64,000 nucleotides of DNA from NCBI RefSeq assembly GCF_017873555.1, contig NZ_JAGGKE010000002.1, positions 186,001 to 250,000 of the forward strand. Direction: 5' to 3'. Origin of the DNA: Halorubrum trapanicum (lineage in GTDB: Archaea; Halobacteriota; Halobacteria; Halobacteriales; Haloferacaceae). The notes below the pieces were generated by a model. That model made no database searches. It saw only the letters and a list, made by a program, of their open reading frames with translations, and was not told the DNA's origin. This document shows, in pieces, positions 57,932 to 64,000 of the stretch (position 1 is the first letter of the stretch; every line of letters begins with the position of its first letter). A program made the position numbers and the translations under genes.

Positions 57932-58377
57932 GTCTCGCGAAGATAGACGCGGACGTCGTCGTCGACGCCCGCGACTGCATCCTCGGTCGCGTCTCCTCGG
58001 AGGTCGCGCAGCGCGTCCTCGCCGGGGAGACCGTCGCCGTCGTCAACGCCGAGCGAGCCGTCATCACCGGCAACGAGGAGGCGACGATGGAGACGTACCA
58101 CAAGCGCGCGGAGCTCGGCTCGGACAGCGGGCCGTACTACCCCAAGCGCCCCGACCGGATATTCAAGCGCGCCATCCGCGGCATGCTGCCGTACAAGTCC
58201 GAGGACGGCCGCGAGGCGTTCTCGAACGTGCGCGTGTACGTCGGGAACCCCTACGAGCGCGACGAGGACGTCGAGAGCGTCGTCCTCGACGGCACCTCGC
58301 TCGACCGACTCTCGAACATCAAATTCACGACGCTCGGATCGATCTCCGAGTCTCTGGGAGCCAACGTCACATGGTAA
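57928..58377 (+). CDS. rpl13: 50S ribosomal protein L13
   Basis: A 149-residue archaeal L13. Its ATG at 57928 overlaps the L18e stop. Family segments are [33 protein letters not shown], and the [20 protein letters not shown] region typical of the long form. It is needed early in 50S assembly. Confidence 0.96.
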   Translation: MSLAKIDADVVVDARDCILGRVSSEVAQRVLAGETVAVVNAERAVITGNEEATMETYHKRAELGSDSGPYYPKRPDRIFKRAIRGMLPYKSEDGREAFSNVRVYVGNPYERDEDVESVVLDGTSLDRLSNIKFTTLGSISESLGANVTW

Positions 58378-58769
58378 CGAACACCTCAGGCAAGAAGAAG
58401 ACGGCCGTTGCCCGCGCCACCGTACGCGAGGGCAAGGGTCGCGTTCGCATCAACTCCCAGCCAGTCGAGCTGGTCGAACCGGAACAGGCGCGGCTCAAGA
58501 TGCTGGAGCCGTTCCGCATCGCAGGCGAGGAGCTCCGCGACGGCGTCGACATCGACATCGACGTCGAGGGCGGCGGCTTCAGCGGCCAGGCCGACGCGAC
58601 GCGGACCGCCATCGCCCGCGGTCTCGTCCAGCACCTCGGCGACGCCGAGCTGCGCGACGCGTACATGAACTTCGACCGTACCCTGCTGGTCAACGACGTG
58701 CGCCAGTCCGAACCCAAGAAGTGGGGCGGACCCGGCGCGCGCGCTCGCTACCAGAAGTCCTACCGCTGA
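58371..58769 (+). CDS. rps9: 30S ribosomal protein S9
   Basis: A 132-residue S9 overlapping L13 by seven bases. It has [39 protein letters not shown], and the C-terminal [18 protein letters not shown] tail, whose final Tyr-Arg reaches the P-site tRNA. Confidence 0.97.
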   Translation: MVTNTSGKKKTAVARATVREGKGRVRINSQPVELVEPEQARLKMLEPFRIAGEELRDGVDIDIDVEGGGFSGQADATRTAIARGLVQHLGDAELRDAYMNFDRTLLVNDVRQSEPKKWGGPGARARYQKSYR

Positions 58770-58781
58770 GGTGATCCAGTC

Positions 58782-58976
58782 ATGATGATCCCCGTTCGGT
58801 GTTTCACGTGCGGCAACGTCGTGGGTGAACACTGGGAAGAGTTCAAAGAGCGGGCTCGCGAGGGCGACGAAGACCCGGGCGAGGTGCTCGACGACCTCGG
58901 GGTCGACCGGCACTGCTGCCGGCGCATGCTGGTGAGCCACCGCGACCTCGTCGACGTCGTCTCGCCGTACCAGTAA
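58782..58976 (+). CDS. rpoN: RNA polymerase subunit N
   Basis: A 64-residue RpoN (Rpb10 homologue). The zinc ligands are C7 and C10 region ([10 protein letters not shown]) and the CC pair in [10 protein letters not shown]. The start is the first of two tandem ATGs (58782 or 58785). Four-residue-longer forms exist in halophiles. Confidence 0.95.
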   Translation: MMIPVRCFTCGNVVGEHWEEFKERAREGDEDPGEVLDDLGVDRHCCRRMLVSHRDLVDVVSPYQ

Positions 58977-58979
58977 ACT

Positions 58980-59156
58980 ATGTCAGGACAGCGATACAAT
59001 CGATACGAGAAGGCACGAATCCTCGGCGCGCGAGCGCTACAGGTGTCCTACGGGGCGCCCGTGCTGATCGAGACGGACCAGACGGAGCCGATCCTCGTCG
59101 CCGCGGAGGAGTACGACGCGGGCGTGCTTCCGTTCACGGTACGGAGGGACAGCTGA
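58980..59156 (+). CDS. rpoK: RNA polymerase subunit K
   Basis: A 58-residue RpoK (Rpb6/omega homologue), starting at the ATG at 58980, three bases after the rpoN stop. It reads [20 protein letters not shown], then [14 protein letters not shown] and the end [11 protein letters not shown]. Its stop shares a base with the enolase ATG. Short genes of this kind are easily missed; the operon place and sequence make it secure. Confidence 0.95.
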   Translation: MSGQRYNRYEKARILGARALQVSYGAPVLIETDQTEPILVAAEEYDAGVLPFTVRRDS

Positions 59157-60358
59157 TGACGCGAATCACCGGCGTCTCGCTGCGTCGCGTGCTCGACTCG
59201 CGGGGGAACTCGACGGTCGAGGCCGACGTGCTCACCGAGTCCGGCGGCTTCGGGCGCGGCGCGGCCCCCAGCGGGGCCTCGACGGGCGAGTACGAGGCGA
59301 TCGAACTGCCCGCGAGCGAGTCGATCGCGAAGGCCCGCGAACACGCGGTCCCGCGCCTCGAAGGCGTCTACGCGGGCGACCAGCGCGCGGTCGACAACGC
59401 CTTACGCGCCGCCGACGGCACGGACGACTTCTCCGCCATCGGCGCCAACAGCGCGGTCGCCATCTCGATGGCGGCCGCGAAGGCGGCCGCCGACGTGCTC
59501 GGCGCGCCGTTGTACCAGCACCTCGGCGGCGCGTTCCGCGGCGAGAACTTCCCCGTTCCGCTCGGCAACGTCGTCGGCGGCGGGGAACACGCAAAGGAGG
59601 CGACCCACATTCAGGAGTTCCTCGCGGCGCCCGTGGGCGCGCCGAGCGTCTCGGAGGCCGTCTTCGCGAACGCCGCGGTCCACGCGGCGGTCGCGGACGT
59701 GCTCGACGAGCGCGGCGTTCCCGCGGCGAAGGGCGACGAGGGCGCGTGGGCGCCCCCCATCTCGGACGCGGAGGCGTTCGAGGTCGTCGACGAGGCGGTC
59801 GACCGCGTCGAGGCGGAAGTCGGATTCGAGATCCGCTTCGGACTCGACATGGCGGCCGCCGAGCTGTACGACGACGACCGGGAGGCGTACGTGTACGGCG
59901 ACGAGACGAAGTCGGCCGACGAGCAGATCGAGTACGTCGCCGGTCTCGTCGATGAGTACGACCTCGCGTACGTCGAGGACCCGCTCGACGAGAACGACTA
60001 CGAGGCGTTCGCGGAGCTGACCGACCGGGTCGGCGACCGGACGCTGATCTGCGGCGACGACCTGTTCGTCACCAACGTCGAGCGGCTCGAAGACGGGATC
60101 GAGGCGGGCGCGGCCAACAGCATCCTGATCAAGCCGAACCAGATCGGGACGCTGTCGGACGCGTTCGACGCGGTCGAACTCGCCGCCCGCAACGGGTACG
60201 AGACGGTCATCTCCCACCGTTCGGGCGAGACCGAGGACACCACCATCGCACACCTCGCCGTGGCGACCGACGCCGGCTACATCAAGACCGGTACGGTCGG
60301 CGGCGAGCGAACAGCCAAGCTGAACGAACTGGTCCGCATCGCGGACGACGCGGTATGA
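59156..60358 (+). CDS. eno: Enolase (phosphopyruvate hydratase)
   Basis: A 400-residue glycolytic/gluconeogenic enzyme that interconverts 2-phosphoglycerate and phosphoenolpyruvate. Motifs: [40 protein letters not shown], metal ligands in [10 protein letters not shown] and GDDLFVTN, catalytic Lys in [10 protein letters not shown], and [12 protein letters not shown]. It starts at the ATG at 59156 overlapping the rpoK stop. Location inside a ribosomal/RNAP operon is standard for haloarchaea. Confidence 0.97.
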   Translation: MTRITGVSLRRVLDSRGNSTVEADVLTESGGFGRGAAPSGASTGEYEAIELPASESIAKAREHAVPRLEGVYAGDQRAVDNALRAADGTDDFSAIGANSAVAISMAAAKAAADVLGAPLYQHLGGAFRGENFPVPLGNVVGGGEHAKEATHIQEFLAAPVGAPSVSEAVFANAAVHAAVADVLDERGVPAAKGDEGAWAPPISDAEAFEVVDEAVDRVEAEVGFEIRFGLDMAAAELYDDDREAYVYGDETKSADEQIEYVAGLVDEYDLAYVEDPLDENDYEAFAELTDRVGDRTLICGDDLFVTNVERLEDGIEAGAANSILIKPNQIGTLSDAFDAVELAARNGYETVISHRSGETEDTTIAHLAVATDAGYIKTGTVGGERTAKLNELVRIADDAV

Positions 60359-60374
60359 CGGACCGACACCACGC

Positions 60375-61208
60375 ATGAGCGAAGACAACGACGCGGTCGA
60401 ACTCGACGACGACGCGGAGACCGAGGCGGTCGACGCGGCGGTCGAGGAGGAGGCCGACACGACCGAGGAACCGACCGCTGACGCGGCTGCCGAGGGGGCG
60501 TCCGCCGACGCCGAACCCGAAGCACCCGCCGACGCCGAGAGCGAGGCGGCCGCCGAGACCGACGCGGGCGACGACGCCGACGAGGAGGACGCCTCCCCGT
60601 TCGACGACGACGTCATGCCCGACGACGACGTCGACCTGCTGATCCCCGTCGAGGACTACCTCTCCGCGGGTGTCCACATCGGGACCCAGCAGAAGACGAA
60701 GGACATGGAGCGGTTCATCCACCGCGTCCGCGACGACGGGCTGTACGTCCTCGACGTGAGCCTGACTGACCAGCGGATCCGAACGGCGGCGGACTTCCTC
60801 GCGAACTACAACCCCGAGCAGATCCTCGTCACGTCCTCGCGACAGTACGGCCGGTTCCCGGCCGAGAAGTTCGCGGACGCCATCGGCGCCCGCGCTCGCA
60901 CGGGACGCTTCATCCCGGGCACGCTGACGAACCCCGACTACGCCGGCTACATCGAGCCGGACGTCGTCGTGGTGACCGACCCGATCGGCGACGCGCAGGC
61001 CGTCAAGGAGGCCATCACCGTCGGCATCCCGGTCATCGCGATGTGCGACTCCAACAACCAGCTGTCGAACGTCGACCTCGTCATCCCGACGAACAACAAG
61101 GGTCGCCGCGCGCTGTCGGTCGTCTACTGGCTCCTCGCCAACGAGACGCTCGACCGCCGCGGCACCGACACCGTGTTCGCCCTCGAAGACTTCGAGGACG
61201 AGCTGTAA
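60375..61208 (+). CDS. rps2: 30S ribosomal protein S2
   Basis: A 277-residue S2 with an unusually long acidic N-terminal tail (about 75 residues of Asp/Glu/Ala), then the conserved body [54 protein letters not shown] and [13 protein letters not shown]. It is the last gene of the operon in this window. Confidence 0.96.
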   Translation: MSEDNDAVELDDDAETEAVDAAVEEEADTTEEPTADAAAEGASADAEPEAPADAESEAAAETDAGDDADEEDASPFDDDVMPDDDVDLLIPVEDYLSAGVHIGTQQKTKDMERFIHRVRDDGLYVLDVSLTDQRIRTAADFLANYNPEQILVTSSRQYGRFPAEKFADAIGARARTGRFIPGTLTNPDYAGYIEPDVVVVTDPIGDAQAVKEAITVGIPVIAMCDSNNQLSNVDLVIPTNNKGRRALSVVYWLLANETLDRRGTDTVFALEDFEDEL

Positions 61209-61324
61209 GTCGGTCTTCGACGTCGAGTTCGACTTTTCTCGAACGTTCTGAACCAGAGTCACAGTGTCTTAGCGGCGGCGCTCGAGCGAAGACCGGACCG
61301 AAAATGTGGGGCGCGAGCCGCCGT

Positions 61325-61690
61325 CTACAGTAGGTCGATCGTGAGCGGGTAGCTCCATACCTCACCGTCGGCCGCCTTCACCGCGGCGATGACGATGAAC
61401 ACGAGGTCGATGAGGCCAAGAACGGAGAACAGTATCGGCGCGATCAAGAGACCAATTCCGATGACCGCGGTCACTAGCACGAACAGGCCTCCAACGATCG
61501 AGTAGATCGTGAGCCAGATCTGCCAGTTTATCGCTTTACGGGCGTTCGCCTTCACGAACTCATCGTCGGTGACGAGGAGAACCACGAGCGGTCCGATCAG
61601 CCACGTAAACAGCGCGAGGATGTGCGTGATGGCCGCCATGCTGGTGTTGCCGTTGGTTCCGTCACCGACGCTCTCTGTCGTAGATGCCAT
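61325..61690 (-). CDS. DUF4870 membrane protein
   Basis: A 121-residue protein with three to four helices (AAITHILALFTWLIGPLVVLL, IGLLIAPILFSVLGLIDLVFIVIAAV). The conserved NARKAINWQIWLTIYSI motif near residue 50 marks the DUF4870 (Tic20-like) family. Function unknown. It ends convergently with rps2. Confidence 0.85.
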   Translation of the reverse strand: MASTTESVGDGTNGNTSMAAITHILALFTWLIGPLVVLLVTDDEFVKANARKAINWQIWLTIYSIVGGLFVLVTAVIGIGLLIAPILFSVLGLIDLVFIVIAAVKAADGEVWSYPLTIDLL

Positions 61691-61739
61691 GGATCCGAGA
61701 TTCGGGTCCGGATATTTAGCTGGATATAGGCGCTAAGCC

Positions 61740-61780
61740 CCACCCTCGACGGAGCGACCGAAGGGAGCGGAGTAGGGTGG
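61740..61780 (+). other. Left-end hairpin of the IS element
   Basis: The stem CCACCCT/AGGGTGG encloses a 27-base loop with short internal pairing. It lies about 110 bp upstream of tnpA and matches the right-end stem in sequence style, so it is the likely TnpA binding site. Confidence 0.7.
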
Positions 61781-61889
61781 AGATACAGCGCCGTCATCAT
61801 CTGTTCATACAGCGATACGGTTGCAGGCCCACAGGCCCACGTAGTCGCAACGGTTTTGTATTGGAGTACCGTATAATAGTACGAACCCA

Positions 61890-62294
61890 ATGGAATACGA
61901 CCTCGATTCGGAAGCGCATTCGACGTATTCCCTACACTACCACCTGATACTCACTACGAAGTATCGGCGCGGAGTGCTAACCGAGGAGCGAACCCAATTC
62001 ATTCGCGGGGTCATCAGCGGGTTCACGGACAAGTACGACGTCGAACTGACGAACTTCGACGGAGAGGACGACCACGTTCACATCCTGTTCCGAGCGAAAC
62101 CAACCACGGACCTCGTGAAGTTCATCAACACGGTCAAGGGCGCGACTGCTCGCCGTATCCGAAACGAGTACGAGGATGAACTGAAGACCGAACTGTGGGG
62201 CGACTCGTTCTGGAACGACTCCTACTGCCTCATCTCAACAGGGCAGGTGTCGTTGGATGTGCTGAAAAAGTACGTAGAGGACCAACGCGAGTAG
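61890..62294 (+). CDS. tnpA: IS200/IS605 transposase TnpA (HUH)
   Basis: A 134-residue Y1 HUH transposase. The metal-binding HUH motif is H62-V-H64 in DDHVHILF, and the nucleophile is Y128 in VLKKYVEDQRE. It cuts single-stranded ends and joins them during replication-linked transposition. Both key residues are present, so it looks active. The stop is two bases ahead of the tnpB ATG. Confidence 0.95.
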   Translation: MEYDLDSEAHSTYSLHYHLILTTKYRRGVLTEERTQFIRGVISGFTDKYDVELTNFDGEDDHVHILFRAKPTTDLVKFINTVKGATARRIRNEYEDELKTELWGDSFWNDSYCLISTGQVSLDVLKKYVEDQRE

Positions 62295-62295
62295 A

Positions 62296-63537
62296 ATGTA
62301 CTACGCCTACAAGTACCGTCTCAAGCCGTCCGACGCCCACCGCGAGGAGTTGGACCGCCACCGAGACATTTGTCGGCAACTGTACAACCACACGCTCTAC
62401 CGCCTCAACGAGTACCAAGACGACCACGGCGAACTGCCGTCCATGACCACGCTTCGGTCGGAACTCCCCGACCTCAAGACGTGGTGGGACGGCCTCTCCG
62501 ACGTGTACTCGAAGGTTCTCCAAACCGTCGTTGAACGGCTATTCGACAACCTCAAAGGCCTCTCCGCGCTCAAGGAGAACGGCTACGGCGTCGGTCAACT
62601 CAAGTGGAAGCCGCCACGGGAGTTCCGCAGTTTCACGTACAGTCAGTCTGGCTTCAAGCTCGACAAGAAGGGCGGTCAGACTGTGCTGAGTCTCTCGAAA
62701 CTCGCGGACATACCGATACGGCTCCACCGCGCCATCCCCGACGACGCGAAACTCAAACAGGTCACGGTCAAGAAGGAACCGACGGGTGAGTGGTTCGCTA
62801 CCTTCGGCGTCCAAATGGACCGTGAACCACCCGAACCGCCTGAGAACCCCGAGAAGTGCGTCGGTATCGACGTTGGGATTCTCAAGTACGCCCACGACAC
62901 CGACGGCACGGCGGTCGAGTCGCTCGACCTCTCAGACGAACGCGACCGCTTGGAGCGCGAACAACGGAAGCTCTCGCGCAAACAGCACGGGTCGAACAAC
63001 TACGAGAAGCAACGGCGTCGAGTCGCGGAGTGTCACGCCGATCTCCGACGGAAGCGCCGCGACTTCCTGCACAAGCTCTCTGCGTACTACGCTCGGGAAT
63101 ACGACCTCGTGGCGGTCGAAGACTTGAACGTGAAGGGGATGATGGAAAGTCCGTCGAACAGCCGCAACACGGCGTCTGCCGCGTGGCGGACGTTCCTCTC
63201 GTTACTCGAATACAAGTGCGAGCGTGAAGGAACGCACTTCGTCGCGGTGAACCCGAGAGGGACGACCAAGGAGTGCGCGTCGTGCGGCGTTTCGACCGAC
63301 AAGCCGTTGTGGGTCCGTGAACACTCTTGTCCCGCCTGCGGGTTTGAGGCGGACAGGGACGCGAACGCGGCGTGGAACATCCTTTCTCGCGGTCTCGAAG
63401 ATGTAGGAGTGGGATACTCCGAATCAACGCCTGTGGAGACTGCGCTCCCTGTGGATACGCCTGTATCTGCAAAGCGCGTCGTGGAAGCAGGAAGCCCTAC
63501 CCTCAAGGAGCGAACGGCGTCAGCCGTGAGCGAGTAG
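62296..63537 (+). CDS. tnpB: TnpB RNA-guided nuclease
   Basis: A 413-residue TnpB (OrfB), ancestral to Cas12. RuvC residues: D192 in GIDVGIL, E275 in VAVEDLNV, and the Asp in EADRDANAAWNI (353-355). The zinc ribbon is C327-C330 and C345-C348 (ECASCG, SCPACG). All catalytic and zinc residues are intact. The 3' end of the gene overlaps the right-end hairpin, from which the guide RNA (reRNA) should be made. The stop lies within the hairpin. Confidence 0.95.
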   Translation: MYYAYKYRLKPSDAHREELDRHRDICRQLYNHTLYRLNEYQDDHGELPSMTTLRSELPDLKTWWDGLSDVYSKVLQTVVERLFDNLKGLSALKENGYGVGQLKWKPPREFRSFTYSQSGFKLDKKGGQTVLSLSKLADIPIRLHRAIPDDAKLKQVTVKKEPTGEWFATFGVQMDREPPEPPENPEKCVGIDVGILKYAHDTDGTAVESLDLSDERDRLEREQRKLSRKQHGSNNYEKQRRRVAECHADLRRKRRDFLHKLSAYYAREYDLVAVEDLNVKGMMESPSNSRNTASAAWRTFLSLLEYKCEREGTHFVAVNPRGTTKECASCGVSTDKPLWVREHSCPACGFEADRDANAAWNILSRGLEDVGVGYSESTPVETALPVDTPVSAKRVVEAGSPTLKERTASAVSE

Positions 63538-63545
63538 GGTAGGGT
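63480..63545 (+). ncRNA. Predicted TnpB guide RNA scaffold (reRNA) and right end
   Basis: Homologous TnpB systems make their guide RNA from the 3' end of tnpB through the right end. Here that segment forms an outer CCCTACCC/GGGTAGGG stem and inner ACGGC-GTCA-GCCGT hairpin, with the guide portion expected to start just beyond 63545 (GTAGTTCACGTG). Boundaries are predicted from structure and are not measured. Confidence 0.5.
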
Positions 63546-63589
63546 AGTTCACGTGTTGTCGCCGACGTCGCACCCGGTCGCGTCCGTCC

Positions 63590-64000
63590 CTACTCTCCCA
63601 TTTCCGGTCGCTCCACCGCCTCCTCGGGCACGTCGTGAGTCCACCGCGGCTCTATCTCGCGGTTCGCCATCACGACGCGGTCGCCGCTGTCGGCGTCGAT
63701 CCGGGTCTTCCGCAGTTCGATGGCCGCGACGGTGCCGGTGACGCCCTTCGCCTCGACGCGGTAGCCGACGTTGAAGTCGGGGTCGCGCAGGAGGTAGACG
63801 CCCGCCACCGTGTCCTCGATCATCTCGGAGAGCGCGTAGGAGACGCCCAGCGCGATAAACCCGACGGCGGTGCCGAGACTCGCCGCGATGTCGCCCATCC
63901 CGAGTACTTTCAGGAACGTGAGCGCGACGCCGAACCACAGGAAGATCGACACGAGCGTGACGATGAGATCCCCCACCAGCTCGCGGTCACCGACGTACAC
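63590..64000 (-). CDS. Mechanosensitive channel (MscS family), partial
   Basis: The C-terminal 136 residues of an MscS-type channel; the gene continues past the window edge. Visible are a pore helix (GDIAASLGTAVGFIALGVSYALSEMIEDTVAG) and the beta domain opening VYLLRDPDFNVGYRVEAKGVTGTV, then DRVVMANREI and a short acidic tail. The 5' part and start codon are outside. Homologues release solutes on hypo-osmotic shock, relevant to a halophile. Confidence 0.88.
   Translation of the reverse strand: MYVGDRELVGDLIVTLVSIFLWFGVALTFLKVLGMGDIAASLGTAVGFIALGVSYALSEMIEDTVAGVYLLRDPDFNVGYRVEAKGVTGTVAAIELRKTRIDADSGDRVVMANREIEPRWTHDVPEEAVERPEMGE

Larger units (their letters stand above)
61735..63545 (+). mobile_element. 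IS200/IS605-family insertion sequence, apparently complete
   Basis: The element contains tnpA and tnpB and both subterminal hairpins. The left-end hairpin is formed by CCACCCT (61740-61746) and AGGGTGG (61774-61780). The right-end hairpin is formed by CCCTACCC (63495-63502) and GGGTAGGG (63537-63544), with an inner ACGGC-GTCA-GCCGT stem. The left and right stems are related in sequence, as TnpA needs for single-strand excision. Exact cleavage points were not determined. Confidence 0.85.

Noticed and set aside
1-64000. CRISPR array
   Set aside because: No regularly spaced direct repeats found; the only tandem repeat is the short 17-bp one.

Overview
The window is GC-rich archaeal DNA. Its proteins are very acidic (long Asp/Glu tracts), many exported proteins carry Tat signals, promoters are archaeal TATA type, and the ribosomal/RNA polymerase operon has the archaeal order rps13-rps4-rps11-rpoD, rpl18e-rpl13-rps9-rpoN-rpoK-eno-rps2. 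Together these point to an extremely halophilic archaeon (class Halobacteria). A Halorubrum-like genus is my guess from gene content, not something the sequence proves.

Layout. 1-2.4 kb is the end of an integrative element: SWIM zinc-finger protein, small winged-helix protein, tyrosine integrase, and a tRNA 3' fragment as the likely attachment site. 2.5-18.6 kb is chromosomal metabolism and transport: CinA-like protein, cupin, VOC dioxygenase, TatD hydrolase, UspA/DUF63 pair, Dam-type methylase, renalase-like oxidoreductase, lactate permease with a 60-residue partner, OFA transporter and pirin. 18.6-26.2 kb is framed by two inverted copies of a ~255-bp dispersed repeat. It holds an aspartoacylase-like hydrolase divergent from an ATP-grasp/retropepsin fusion, a CopG-like regulator, AlkA-type glycosylase and a hydroxyacyl-CoA dehydrogenase/enoyl-CoA hydratase fusion. 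26.2-43.2 kb carries asd, a Ca2+/Na+ antiporter, tRNA-His beside a partial duplication of its 3' end, a PemK/MazF-type toxin-antitoxin pair with a frameshifted toxin, MATE exporter, heme A synthase, a complete polar amino acid ABC operon, alcohol dehydrogenase, an orphan histidine kinase, rfcL and an AbrB/PIN toxin-antitoxin pair.

43.5-48.3 kb is the most unusual stretch, between a type IV pilin gene and tRNA-Pro. It contains an AT-rich 468-residue protein with a phospholipase-D-like C-terminus, two copies of the C-terminus of what looks like an N6-adenine methylase (type IIG/PglX-like), an overlapping two-gene unit between those copies, and a DUF433/DUF5615 toxin-antitoxin pair whose toxin carries two compensating frameshifts. 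I read it as a decayed defence island with one intact, unrecognised gene.

48.3-55 kb has a second aspartoacylase-like gene, cbf5 and cmk, a quinone-oxidoreductase-like gene, and a small AT-rich patch with two membrane proteins. 55-61.2 kb is the translation/transcription operon, with tRNA-Ser(GCT) at its head and tRNA-Leu(CAG) inside. After rps2 come a DUF4870 protein, an apparently complete IS200/IS605 element with intact tnpA and tnpB, and a mechanosensitive channel cut by the window edge. No CRISPR array and no rRNA were seen.
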